Source: Acidobacteriota bacterium (lineage in GTDB: Bacteria; Acidobacteriota; Terriglobia; Bryobacterales; Bryobacteraceae). Taken from it: DNA of 64,000 nucleotides. Under the pieces are notes generated by a model. It had not been told where the DNA came from. It saw only the letters and a program-made list of their open reading frames with translations, and made no database searches. The position numbers and the translations under genes were made by a program. This document shows positions 41,467-50,243 of the stretch, one piece after another; within the stretch, counting starts at the first letter, position 1, and each line of letters starts with the position of its first letter. Location of the stretch: positions 328,544-392,543 of the forward strand of contig JAFKEE010000020.1 of assembly GCA_017307505.1 (NCBI GenBank). The letters are read 5' to 3'.

Positions 41467-41712
41467 GTAGAACAACTTTGCCACCTGCGCAAGTAGTTCG
41501 ACGTCATTTGGATTGACTGGATCCTTGACGGCAACGGAGCCTTGGGAATCAGCGCATCTCGCACAGCTATAGGTGGATGAGTTGACCTGGACGCCAGTCC
41601 ATTTTTGACGGCCGTCAGTGTTTGTGGACTGATCGTTTAAATGAGCCCGACGACGACCGCTGAGTTCCGCAATGATGCCAAGAAAGCAAGCCTGCGCTCG
41701 ACTCGTATGACA
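41458..41712 (-). pseudogene. Start-less reading-frame remnant with CxxC
   Basis: A minus-strand frame is open for about 84 codons between a TAG at 41713-41715 and a TAG at 41458-41460, without any ATG, GTG or TTG. Its translation looks coding: ACFLGIIAELSGRRRAHLND, QKWTGVQVNSSTYSCARCAD and NPNDVELLAQVAKLFYSS. It may be the 3' end of a small zinc-ribbon-like gene that lost its start, or a frameshift joins it to sequence upstream. Chance openness cannot be excluded. Confidence 0.3.
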
Positions 41713-42413
41713 CTAGGTTAAAATCCCCAGACGGCTGTGCGGATTGCGACGAGGACACGCCGACTGGCGTGCCGTTTTCCATACCATCCTCTAACTGGGG
41801 CGGCGATTTGGGTGATTGGGTGCGGCGGTGGAGAGGAGAATCAAGCCTCGACTACCCGTGGTGAGGCAGGGATGGAGACTGAATGATTGGCGACTTTCTC
41901 CCGAAGGTAAGCAAGCGAATGGTTAACGGGTGAAACTGAAAACCAGAGCCTGCTCGGACGATCCTGTTATTGTAGCCGGACTTCACGGGCTATCCTTCAA
42001 CCAGCCTGGCCTCGGGCCAGCGATGGCCTTGGTGTTTAGGTAAGTAGGTGATTTGAAAGCGCGGCAACTCGGCGACCTTATTGACAACGGCGTAAGTTGC
42101 GGCAAACCAAGCGCTTGCCTCCCCACGCACGGTGTGATCAGAGGTCCTGGATTGAAGTTCACCCCCATCGCTGTGTTAGGGCCACGAAAATCCTGGGAGC
42201 GACAAAGGCACGAACCCACATCGTCTTGCCTGGCTTGGCAACCGACCCGACTCGGTCTCTCGACTCAGGTCCAGTGGATTGAGGCTGGCCTGCGGGAATG
42301 CGGGGCGGAGCAAGTGGAAGTTCGGCCTGCCCATCGTCCTAGGTGCTAGCGCCGACAAACAAAACGGTAGTTGAGATTATGAGGTGTGCCCCGAGGAAAT
42401 CGAGGAAAGGGAA
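41713..42413. other. Gene-poor stretch before tRNA-Asp
   Basis: About 700 bases without a supported gene or recognisable relic. The frames are short and lack ribosome sites. It lies at the 3' side of tRNA-Asp, where integrated elements often end. Confidence 0.45.
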
Positions 42414-42490
<77 letters not shown>

Positions 42491-42596
42491 GCTCTTGCGG
42501 ACAATTCTGACTATATCATGCCGCTTGGCTCATGCCAAATCGAGCCGCCGAATTTCAGCATCCATCGCCCCATTCCGCCGCATCCTAAAGAGCGAT

Positions 42597-43064
42597 ATGG
42601 CCGAACTCAAAGAAGGCTCCAAAGCCCCCGACTTCACCCTCCTCACCGACGCAGGCGAGAAGCTCAAGCTCAGTTCCCTGGCGGGCCGGAACGTAGTCCT
42701 CTACTTCTACCCCAAGGCCGATACCCCCGGCTGCACCAAGGAAGCCTGCAGCTTCCGCGATGAACTGCCGCGTGTTGAGACGAACAACGCCGTCATCCTC
42801 GGCGCCTCGCCCGATCCGGTCTCCGCCGTCGCGAAATTCAAAACGAAATACGGCCTGAACTTCACCCTGCTTGCCGACGAGGATCACGCCGTCGCCGAAA
42901 AGTACGGGGTCTGGGTCGAAAAGACCAACTATGGCAAAACCTATATGGGGGTCGAGCGCTCCACCTTCATCCTGGACAAGGAAGGCCGCATCGCGAAGAT
43001 CTTCCGCAAAGTGAAAGTGGACGGCCACACCGAAGAAGTTCTGGCCGCCCTGTCCGCTCTCTAA
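42597..43064 (+). CDS. bcp: Thioredoxin-dependent peroxiredoxin, Bcp type
   Basis: A 155-residue cytosolic peroxidase. ATG 42597 is used because the fold begins at once (MAELKEGSKAPDFTLLTDAG); upstream codons of the same frame run into tRNA-Asp. The peroxidatic site is YPKADTPGCTKEACSFRD with both the peroxidatic Cys and a resolving Cys five residues later, as in the PrxQ/Bcp group. ERSTFILDKEGRI is the conserved C-terminal strand. It reduces hydrogen peroxide and organic peroxides via thioredoxin. It converges with mutS2 and has no operon partner. Confidence 0.95.
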   Translation: MAELKEGSKAPDFTLLTDAGEKLKLSSLAGRNVVLYFYPKADTPGCTKEACSFRDELPRVETNNAVILGASPDPVSAVAKFKTKYGLNFTLLADEDHAVAEKYGVWVEKTNYGKTYMGVERSTFILDKEGRIAKIFRKVKVDGHTEEVLAALSAL

Positions 43065-43074
43065 GCCTGCCCGA

Positions 43075-45492
43075 TCAGTTCTCTTTCAGCTCCACGATGG
43101 TGGCCCCTGTGCCACCTTCGCTGGGGCTGGCCGGATAGAACTTCTCCACATTCGGATGCGCCTTGCAGAGATCCTGCACGCCTTTGCGCAGAATCCCCAT
43201 CCCGTGGCCGTGGACCACGCGCACCCTCAAAACACCTGCCAGATAGGCGGAATCCAGGAACCGGTCCACCTCTTCCAGTGCCTCTTCGGCGTGTTTGCCG
43301 ATGATGTTCACTTCGCGGGAAAGCGTATCCCAGCGGGGCCCGGTCGTCAGGCTCACGCCCTTCGGCAGTTTTCCGCTCTGCGGGGCATCGCCCTTCAACA
43401 CTTCTGTCACTTCCGTCACCGGGACCTGCATCTTCAGGAAGCCCACGTCCACTTCCAACAGGCCATTATTCAGTACCTTGCGGACCCGCGCCGGGCCGCT
43501 TACATCCCGCAGCCGCACGCGCGCCCCTTCGACGATCTCTTCCGCCGGCGCCTGCTTCTTCGCCTTCTCGGGATGAGCGAGCGACTCGACTGACTCCTGG
43601 AACTCGCGCTTCGTCCGCGCCACCTGGCGCATCACCTTTTCCACCTGCTTGCGCTGCTCCGGCGCCGAAAGGGCCGACTCGATCGCCTCGCGCGCCTGCT
43701 GTTCAAACCGCTTCTGGGCCTCGGCCGCCGCCTGCTCGAACTCCCGCAGCCGGGCGCGTTCCCGCTGCTCCATCTCCTTGGTCAGCTTCTGCTCCCGGGC
43801 TTCCAGTTCGGCTTTTTGCTTCCGGAGGTCCTCGGCCTCGGCCGAGACTTCCCCGATCTTGGCCTCGAGCTGATTCAGGAAGGTTGCGATGTCTCGCTCT
43901 GTCGACGACATCGCCTTGTGCGCCCGTTCAATCAGGCGCGCCGGCAGACCCAGCCGCTTGGAGATATCCAGTCCGGCTGACTTGCCCGGAGCCCCGATTC
44001 GGAGAACATAGGTAGGCTCCAGTGTCTCCTCGTTGAAGCCCATTGAGGCATTCACCACACCCGGTGTGTTCGAGCCATAGACTTTCAACGCCAGCAGGTG
44101 GGTCGAAGCCAGCGTGAATGCCCCATGCTGCCGGAACTCGTCCAGAATCGCCACGCCGAGCGCGCCGCCCTCTTCCGGATCCGTCGCCCGGCCCAACTCG
44201 TCCAGCAGGACTAAGGCGCCCGACGTGGCCGCCTCGACCATCTCTTTGATCCGCGCCACGTGGGCGCTGAAGCTGGAGAGACTCTGCTCGATACTCTGGT
44301 TGTCGCCGATATCGGCCAGCACGTCGTCGTAGATGGGGAACTCGGCGTCCTCGGCCGGCACGGGCAATGCGCTCTGCGCCATCAGGGCCAGAAGACCAAC
44401 CGTCTTCATCGCCACGGTCTTGCCGCCCGTATTCGGACCGCTGATCAGCAGCGTCCGCCGGGAACTGTCCAATTCCAGCGAAACAGGCACGACCTTCTTC
44501 TGCTGCCGTTTGAGGACATCCTGCAACAGCGGATGCCGCGCGCTCTTCAGCAGGAGCCTGGGAGCCTCATCCGGCGAAAACCGTGGAATGACGCAGTCGA
44601 AATCCTGCGCGAACCGCGCCTTGGCGAAGATCAGGTCCAGGGCCGCCAGCGTTTCCGCCGCGCCCTGAATCTCAAACCGGTGCTCCCGCAGGTGGTCGGT
44701 CATCTCCCGCAGAATGCGGTAGATCTCACGCAGCTCTTCCTCGCCCATGCGCACGAGGTCGTTGTTCAGGTCAATGGTTTCAATGGGTTCCAGGAAGAGC
44801 GTCTGGCCGCTGCCACTGGACCCGTGCACCACGCCCGGCAGCTTCTTCTTCGCTCCGGGGATGACCGGCACCACAAAACGCTCGTTGCGGATCGTGACGA
44901 ACTCTTCCTGCAGCAAGCCGTCTTCGCGATGCGTCTTCAGAAACCGTTCCAACGAGTCCTGAATGTCGCCGCGCATCCGCTCCTTATCGCGGCGGATCCT
45001 GCGCAGGGCCACACTGGCATCGTCCGAGATGGAGCCGTCCGGCAGGATCTTGCCGCTGATCTGCCGCAGAGCCGGACGGAAATCGCCGATCTGTGCCGCG
45101 CGGCCCGCCAGCAGCGGATAGAACTGCGACTGCGGAGCCAGCGCCAACCGGACCTCGGTGGCGCGTTCCAACACCGCCACGATGGCGCTAATCTCCAGCG
45201 CGTCGAGAACGACTCCCTCGATACGCAGTTTCGCCGCGGCAGCCTCAACATCCGGCAGCCCTTCGAAACGCAAACGAGGAGGGGCGTCTCCGCCCCGGGG
45301 CTTTGCTTTCGCTGCGTCCTTGAACCAGGCCATCGCCTCCGCGGCCTCGGCCAGCCCGGTTTCCAGGGCAGGCCGGTCCATGGATGGCTCGACGCGGCTC
45401 AGTTCGCGGCGGCCGGCTTCGCTGCCGACATAGCGCCCCACCAAGGCGCGCAACCGTTCGTATTCCAACAACTCCAGACTCTCTGGATTCAT
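43075..45492 (-). CDS. mutS2: Endonuclease MutS2
   Basis: An 805-residue ATPase/nuclease implicated in suppressing recombination and in rescue of collided ribosomes. ATG 45492 overlaps the stop of the NUDIX gene by four bases. The N-terminal helical clamp/lever domain (about 1-310) precedes the MutS-type ATPase: Walker A SGPNTGGKTVAMKTVGLLAL (about 330), SLSSFSAHVARIKEMVEAA, Walker B LVLLDELGRATDPEEG and TLASTHLLALK. A long coiled coil (about 510-620) is followed by a KOW-like beta region and a C-terminal Smr nuclease domain (about 730-805) with VHGHGMGILRKGVQD. The mismatch-recognition domain of MutS is absent, as expected for MutS2. Confidence 0.96.
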   Translation of the reverse strand: MNPESLELLEYERLRALVGRYVGSEAGRRELSRVEPSMDRPALETGLAEAAEAMAWFKDAAKAKPRGGDAPPRLRFEGLPDVEAAAAKLRIEGVVLDALEISAIVAVLERATEVRLALAPQSQFYPLLAGRAAQIGDFRPALRQISGKILPDGSISDDASVALRRIRRDKERMRGDIQDSLERFLKTHREDGLLQEEFVTIRNERFVVPVIPGAKKKLPGVVHGSSGSGQTLFLEPIETIDLNNDLVRMGEEELREIYRILREMTDHLREHRFEIQGAAETLAALDLIFAKARFAQDFDCVIPRFSPDEAPRLLLKSARHPLLQDVLKRQQKKVVPVSLELDSSRRTLLISGPNTGGKTVAMKTVGLLALMAQSALPVPAEDAEFPIYDDVLADIGDNQSIEQSLSSFSAHVARIKEMVEAATSGALVLLDELGRATDPEEGGALGVAILDEFRQHGAFTLASTHLLALKVYGSNTPGVVNASMGFNEETLEPTYVLRIGAPGKSAGLDISKRLGLPARLIERAHKAMSSTERDIATFLNQLEAKIGEVSAEAEDLRKQKAELEAREQKLTKEMEQRERARLREFEQAAAEAQKRFEQQAREAIESALSAPEQRKQVEKVMRQVARTKREFQESVESLAHPEKAKKQAPAEEIVEGARVRLRDVSGPARVRKVLNNGLLEVDVGFLKMQVPVTEVTEVLKGDAPQSGKLPKGVSLTTGPRWDTLSREVNIIGKHAEEALEEVDRFLDSAYLAGVLRVRVVHGHGMGILRKGVQDLCKAHPNVEKFYPASPSEGGTGATIVELKEN

Positions 45493-45947
45493 CCCTTCAT
45501 CTCCGCCAGCATGAGGCGGCCTTTCTCGATCACCGGCGGAGTGCCCGGAGCCATCTTGACCGTGTTCAACCGGTCCAGCGGCACCCACTTGGCCGCGGCG
45601 ACATCGCTGGCGGCCGCCAGCGAGCCGCCCGTGCACTCGCACAGATAATCGACGATCACATAGTGAAACTCGGTGCGCCCTTCCACATCGGGCATGATGC
45701 GTTCGAAGATGGCCACGGCCACTTCGGGGTGGACCTCCAGGCCCGTCTCTTCCAGCACTTCGCGGCGTACGGCGCATTCCAGCCGCTCGCCGGTTTCCAC
45801 CAGCCCGCCGGGCAAAGTCCACCAGCCCTTCAGCGGTTCCTTGCCCCGTTCAATCAAAAGGACTTTGTCGTCTTTAAAGATCACTGCGCCCACGCCCAGC
45901 AAGGGCCGTTCCGGATACCGCCGGCTCTGGGCCGATTCCTGTTTCAC
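45489..45947 (-). CDS. NUDIX hydrolase
   Basis: A 152-residue hydrolase of nucleoside-diphosphate-linked substrates. The Nudix box is complete: GLVETGERLECAVRREVLEE, then TGL (about residues 48-70). The N-terminal strands read GVGAVIFKDDKVLLIERGKE and WWTLPGG, and FHYVIVDYLCE follows. The substrate is not predictable; ADP-ribose or MutT-like roles are both possible. Its stop overlaps the mutS2 start and its start overlaps the stop of the SMP-30-like gene, each by four bases, making a tightly coupled three-gene operon. Confidence 0.94.
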   Translation of the reverse strand: MKQESAQSRRYPERPLLGVGAVIFKDDKVLLIERGKEPLKGWWTLPGGLVETGERLECAVRREVLEETGLEVHPEVAVAIFERIMPDVEGRTEFHYVIVDYLCECTGGSLAAASDVAAAKWVPLDRLNTVKMAPGTPPVIEKGRLMLAEMKG

Positions 45948-46816
45948 TCGATTTGTGCCGATCCCTTCACATCCAGCCTCACCCTGTACAGAGTGGTGCG
46001 CGCCGTGACGTAAAGCGTTTTTAGGTCCGCCTCGCCAAAGGCGAGATTGGACGGATTCTCCGAGATCTCCAAGTTCCGCAGGAGTTTCCCCTCGGGCGAA
46101 TAGATCGCCACACCCTTGCAGGCAATGTACAGATTGCCCTTCTCGTCGGTTCGGATACCACCAGGCACACCCTGTATGCCCGTAATTAAAACTCGCTCGT
46201 TTGTGGCCGCGCCCTGCCGGTCCACGTCGTAAGCCCGCACGACCCGTTCATCGCTGCCCGTGACGTAAAGGATCCGCCCGTTCGGCGACAGCGTAATGCC
46301 ATTCGGCCGTTTCGGCCAGCGGGCAATCACCGTCAACTCCCCCTTCGGGCTGATATGGAATACGCCGTAGAAAGGCAATTCTTTGGCATCATCGTCCTTC
46401 CCGAAGGCCGGGTCGGTGAAGAAGATATGACCGTCCTTGCGGACCACCAGATCGTTCGGCGCGTTCAGCCTCTTGCCCTCGAACTTATCGGCCAGGACGT
46501 CCAGTTCGCCCTTCGCGTTGGTGCGCACCACCCGGCGCCGCCCCTCTTCACAGGTAAGCAGACGGCCTCGCTCGTCCAGCGCATTGCCGGCGGGTCCACC
46601 TGCGTTCTCCCGCAGCAGTTCCATCCCTTTTCCGGGCACAAAACGGTGGATCTTGCCTGTCGTGGTGTCGCTGAAAACGACAAAGCCTTCCTTGGACCAG
46701 ACCGGACCTTCCAGAAACCGAAAGCCGGAGCCGGCGCGCTCCACCTTGTACTCCCCAGCTTCCTGGGCTCCGCACAAGGCAGCACTGAGGACCATGAAGG
46801 CGAGACACCGCACCAT
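45944..46816 (-). CDS. SMP-30/gluconolactonase-like secreted beta-propeller
   Basis: A 290-residue protein with a signal peptide (CLAFMVLSAALCGAQEAG) and a six-bladed propeller of the SMP-30/Gnl family: GFRFLEGPVWSKEGFVVFSD (metal-binding Glu in LEGPVW), LNAPNDLVVRKDGHIFFTDP (Asn and Asp ligands), RPNGITLSPNGRILYVTGSD (Asn and Asp) and GVPGGIRTDEKGNLYIAC. The family hydrolyses lactones such as gluconolactone; the actual substrate is unknown. It is the first gene of the operon with the NUDIX hydrolase and mutS2 and is divergent from carbonic anhydrase. Confidence 0.9.
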   Translation of the reverse strand: MVRCLAFMVLSAALCGAQEAGEYKVERAGSGFRFLEGPVWSKEGFVVFSDTTTGKIHRFVPGKGMELLRENAGGPAGNALDERGRLLTCEEGRRRVVRTNAKGELDVLADKFEGKRLNAPNDLVVRKDGHIFFTDPAFGKDDDAKELPFYGVFHISPKGELTVIARWPKRPNGITLSPNGRILYVTGSDERVVRAYDVDRQGAATNERVLITGIQGVPGGIRTDEKGNLYIACKGVAIYSPEGKLLRNLEISENPSNLAFGEADLKTLYVTARTTLYRVRLDVKGSAQIE

Positions 46817-46906
46817 GCCTCCATTGTACGAGCGGCGTGCGGCCTTCGCGGAGATTTCCTAACTTCTGCCGGATTAAAGACGATAAGATCGTAAAGTAGG
46901 CATCCA

Positions 46907-47554
46907 ATGAACCGTCTTGTGCTCTTTTCCCTCTGTTTCACTCTTCTCCCTTTGCAGGCAGCCGAGGAACACCCGGCTGGCGTGCCGGCCGACAAAGCAC
47001 TCGCGCTGCTCGTGCAAGGCAATGACCGGTATGTGGCGCACCGCGAGACCCACCCCGATGCCACGCTGGAACGCCGGGCTGAGCTGACGAAAGGTCAGCA
47101 CCCTTACGCCATCGTCCTGGGCTGTGCGGATTCCCGTGTGCCGCCGGAACTGGTCTTCGATGCGGGCCTGGGCGATCTGTTCGTCATCCGTGAGGCGGGC
47201 AATGTCGTTGACGACGTGGTGCTGGGCAGCGTCGAGTATGCGGTGGAACATCTCGGAGTGAAGCTTGTCATGGTGTTGGGCCACGAGAAGTGCGGCGCCG
47301 TCACGGCTGCCGTCAACCACACGAAAGAAGCGCACATCTCCAGCATCGTCAAGGCGATACAGCCTGCCGTAGAGGCCTCCCGGAAGGAACCCGGCGACGC
47401 GGTCCACAACTGCGTCCTGGCCAATGCCAAGCGGGTCGCGGCGCAGATCCGCAACTCCCAACCTCTGCTCGGGCACGCCGTCCATGAAGCTGGTCTAAAG
47501 GTGGTGGCCGCCGACTACGACCTGGCCACAGGCAAGGTCACCATCCTCGAGTAG
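46907..47554 (+). CDS. Beta-class carbonic anhydrase with signal peptide
   Basis: A 215-residue zinc enzyme interconverting CO2 and bicarbonate. A signal peptide (LVLFSLCFTLLPLQAAEE) directs it to the periplasm. Zinc ligands and the catalytic dyad are visible: Cys73, Asp75 and Arg77 in LGCADSRVPPE, and His126 and Cys129 in LGHEKCGAVTAA. RYVAHRETHPD and VIREAGNVVDDVVLGSVEYA complete the fold. It stands alone between the SMP-30 operon (divergent) and a GNAT gene (convergent, two bases apart). Confidence 0.94.
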   Translation: MNRLVLFSLCFTLLPLQAAEEHPAGVPADKALALLVQGNDRYVAHRETHPDATLERRAELTKGQHPYAIVLGCADSRVPPELVFDAGLGDLFVIREAGNVVDDVVLGSVEYAVEHLGVKLVMVLGHEKCGAVTAAVNHTKEAHISSIVKAIQPAVEASRKEPGDAVHNCVLANAKRVAAQIRNSQPLLGHAVHEAGLKVVAADYDLATGKVTILE

Positions 47555-47556
47555 TT

Positions 47557-48294
47557 TCAGCCGAATTCAAAACCGGCCAACGCGTACACCAAATCCGGAC
47601 GCTCCTGGATGGGTTCTCCTTTGCGCATCCGCCAGAGCTTCCGGAAGGGTTGAAAACCCAATTCGGTAGCCAGGGCCACGGCCTCAGGGTTGGGTCGCGG
47701 AATGTCCCACAGCGTCGGGCCGGAAACGCCAGCCCCCAGCACTCGCTGCCGCGCTTCGTCCGCCGTGCGGCATACGATGGGGCCAACATACGACGCCATC
47801 CGGCCAGGGCGCCCAAACCCCAGATCCTGCAGGAGTTCTGCCCGATCGGCGCCGAATGCCTGCCGGTCGAGCTCAAAATCGATGGAAAAGTCCTGATTTG
47901 GATTGTCCGGCAACTCCGCGCGCCAGCGTTCCACCACATACTCCTCGACGAAGCCCAGTTTCTCGTAGACCGGCCGCCCGAGGTCTGTCGCGTCGAGTTT
48001 GACGCACGTGACATCGACAGAGTTCAGGCACTGCCGCAACAGCGCCGAAGCGAAGCCGCGCCCGCGATAGTCCGGCAGCGTCAGCACCATCCCAATCCAG
48101 GCCAGGGACTTGCCGTAGGACACAATGGTTGCCGAGGCGACGATGTGACCGCCCTCCTCCATGCCGAAACAGCCGTCGGGCGCAAAGCGGAGCATGCGGC
48201 GCCAATCGGCTTCCACCTGATTCCAGTTGGCGGAGATGGACAAGGCCATCAGATCGCCCAAGTCCTGGTCGTTGAGTTTCCTGAGTTGAGCCAC
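47557..48294 (-). CDS. GNAT N-acetyltransferase with C-terminal Acetyltransf_18-like domain
   Basis: A 245-residue protein with two parts. Residues 1-130 form a GNAT domain: the acetyl-CoA loop is PDYRGRGFASALLRQCL (about 86-102), preceded by WIGMVLTLPDYRGRG and followed by KLDATDLGRPVYEKLGF. Residues about 140-245 resemble the second domain of YitH/Acetyltransf_18-type proteins (FGADRAELLQDLGF, RPGRMASYVGPIVC, ATELGFQPFRKLWRM). The acceptor is unknown. It begins two bases after the stop of the outer-membrane barrel gene and is probably the last gene of that operon. Confidence 0.9.
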   Translation of the reverse strand: MAQLRKLNDQDLGDLMALSISANWNQVEADWRRMLRFAPDGCFGMEEGGHIVASATIVSYGKSLAWIGMVLTLPDYRGRGFASALLRQCLNSVDVTCVKLDATDLGRPVYEKLGFVEEYVVERWRAELPDNPNQDFSIDFELDRQAFGADRAELLQDLGFGRPGRMASYVGPIVCRTADEARQRVLGAGVSGPTLWDIPRPNPEAVALATELGFQPFRKLWRMRKGEPIQERPDLVYALAGFEFG

Positions 48295-48295
48295 T

Positions 48296-49504
48296 CTAAA
48301 AGCTATAACGCAAAATGAGCTGCAGGTTGGAGTTGCGGCGGTACTGGCCCAGGAAATCGCTGGCGTCGCCGCGCAGCAGGGTGAAGTTGGCGGTGGCTCG
48401 CAGGTGGCTCCCGAGGCTCTGGGTGTACTCGACCTTCGAGTACATGCCGGCCCCGTTCTGCCGTACCGCCCCTTCGAAAGAAACAGTACGATTCGCGTCG
48501 AGATTGTAGCTGGCCCGCCCTAGAAACGTTTTTGCCAAGCCCCTGTCGGGCGCGAAGTCGAACTGCACCCGCTTGTTGGTGACAGCCTCCCCCGCGTAGC
48601 CCCCGACAAACGTCCACTCCCCGGTCTGCCTTTCCAGTTGAATCACATACAGGGCGTACTCATCGGCCGTGCGCGTCTTCGACGTGAAATAGGCCGCTTC
48701 GCCCTTCAGCGTGAACCAGGGCAGCGGCATGGCGAAGTCCCCGCCATACATGCGCATCTGGGCGAAGTAGCGCTTCCCACTGACACCCAGGCCTGCCTGC
48801 AAGTCGAGCAGGGGCAGGTGGTTATAGCCATCGAACACGCTGAGGGAGTATTCGAGGAGCCTGGCGCCATGGCTCCACCGGGCGCCCATCTGGCCGCGTC
48901 CGGGAAAGTCGGCCCCGAGATTCCGGAGGGGGATATTCTGGATCTGCTCCGGCAGGGGCACCCAGCGCTGTCCAAACAGCGGCCCGCGGCTGGGCGTAAA
49001 CACGGGCTGGTAAACGACATCGAAGGTGTTCGAACCACGCTCGTAGGTGACGCGCGCGGCGGTCACCCCCAGGAAATCCGAATTGATGACGTTCAGGAAA
49101 TCCTTCGGCGCGAAGCGGTCGGTCGGGTTCAGGAGATCGGCTTTGCCCCAGCGAACGAACTGCCGCCCACCTTCAAAGGTGAGCCCGCCCTTGTGGAGCA
49201 GCAGACTCAGCCGGCGAACTCCGAAAGCCGGCCTCTGCTCACCCCGGTCTGCCCAATCCAGCCGCCAGGCTCTTTCGAACTGCCGGTGGGAATCGAAGCG
49301 CAGGTCGAGGCCGCCGTTGAGCTGGATCCAGGGGCGGGGCTTCCAGGACGGCTCCCAGCGCAGCAGTTCCTCGCTCACCACCCGTCCGCTATCCCCTTGC
49401 ACCGTCTGTGGATAGACGTAGTTGCGGGTCTCAAAGAAGCCTCTTTGCGTAAAATTCTGCCCTGACAGGCTCAGGCAGAGGAGAAACAGGCAGGACAGGC
49501 GCAC
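48296..49504 (-). CDS. Outer-membrane beta-barrel protein
   Basis: A 402-residue protein with a short signal peptide (CLFLLCLSLSGQ) and alternating beta strands throughout (WIQLNGGLDLRFDSH, RTVSFEGAVRQNG, SHLRATANFTLLRG). It ends in LQLILRYSF, a C-terminal Phe typical of BamA-inserted barrels. GGRQFVRWGKADLLNPTD resembles stretches in DUF1302/alginate-export-like barrels. It lies between a LolA-like carrier gene and a GNAT gene, one base after the former, downstream of an ABC exporter; it may be the outer-membrane part or the cargo of that system. Specific function unknown. Confidence 0.85.
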   Translation of the reverse strand: MRLSCLFLLCLSLSGQNFTQRGFFETRNYVYPQTVQGDSGRVVSEELLRWEPSWKPRPWIQLNGGLDLRFDSHRQFERAWRLDWADRGEQRPAFGVRRLSLLLHKGGLTFEGGRQFVRWGKADLLNPTDRFAPKDFLNVINSDFLGVTAARVTYERGSNTFDVVYQPVFTPSRGPLFGQRWVPLPEQIQNIPLRNLGADFPGRGQMGARWSHGARLLEYSLSVFDGYNHLPLLDLQAGLGVSGKRYFAQMRMYGGDFAMPLPWFTLKGEAAYFTSKTRTADEYALYVIQLERQTGEWTFVGGYAGEAVTNKRVQFDFAPDRGLAKTFLGRASYNLDANRTVSFEGAVRQNGAGMYSKVEYTQSLGSHLRATANFTLLRGDASDFLGQYRRNSNLQLILRYSF

Positions 49505-49505
49505 G

Positions 49506-50243
49506 CTACTGCTCCCGGCGCAGCGCCTGCAGCGTGAAGCTCTCGGCCGCCAGGCTCAGGTTGTACTGCAGCTTCTCCAGTTTCATGGTCGTCCGGCTAT
49601 CCCGCTGCAGGTCGTGCACTTCCACATTTCGGGCAGTCCAGATGTTCTGCACCTTCTCGATCTCGGTGTAGCGGATGCGGCGGATCAGGACGTCCTTGGC
49701 GTAGCATTCGATCTGCGTCGCCACATAGTTGTCCTTGCGGATCCAGATCAGCACCCTGGTGTACTGGGACTTTGCTTCGGGCTTGGGCGTGCCCTCAATC
49801 TTCCACGCGCCGTTCTCCTCGCCCAGCGTTTTGTAAGTGGAACGGTCGACGTCCCGCTCCTCCAGGTCTTCAAACGAGAAGTCGGTCCCAAAGAAACGTG
49901 TCCGCCGGTCCTGTAAGGCGATGCGGCGCTCGCGCGCGACGGCGGGCGTCCACATCCATTGATCGGAGGCCCGGTCCGGATGATTCAGGATGAGGAGTGC
50001 GACACCTTTGACCTCGGCCGGAGCCGTGAAACGCAGGACGGCTTTCGACTCGCCGGCTGAGCCCAGCCGCTCATAGACCCAGCGTTTGGTGGAGACCTTC
50101 CGCTTCGCGTCGTTCACCTCGAGCGTGCCCTCGTAACGCTGGGAGTCCGCCCGGGCACGCTTTTGCGATTCCGCCACAATCGTGCGGCCGTCCTGTGCCG
50201 CCAGAGGCAGGGCTAAGAGAAAGATCAGGAGGTACTTATTCAT
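49506..50243 (-). CDS. LolA-like outer-membrane lipoprotein-sorting protein
   Basis: A 245-residue periplasmic protein. A signal peptide (YLLIFLLALPLAAQDG) is followed by the half-barrel typical of PF17131-type LolA/LolB relatives: YEGTLEVNDAKRKVSTKRW, SKAVLRFTAPAEVKGVALL, MWTPAVARERRIALQDRR, FFGTDFSFEDLEERDVDRS and VLIWIRKDNYVATQIECY. Such proteins carry lipids or lipoproteins from FtsX/LolE-type ABC permeases. Its start overlaps the permease stop by eight bases. Confidence 0.9.
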   Translation of the reverse strand: MNKYLLIFLLALPLAAQDGRTIVAESQKRARADSQRYEGTLEVNDAKRKVSTKRWVYERLGSAGESKAVLRFTAPAEVKGVALLILNHPDRASDQWMWTPAVARERRIALQDRRTRFFGTDFSFEDLEERDVDRSTYKTLGEENGAWKIEGTPKPEAKSQYTRVLIWIRKDNYVATQIECYAKDVLIRRIRYTEIEKVQNIWTARNVEVHDLQRDSRTTMKLEKLQYNLSLAAESFTLQALRREQ

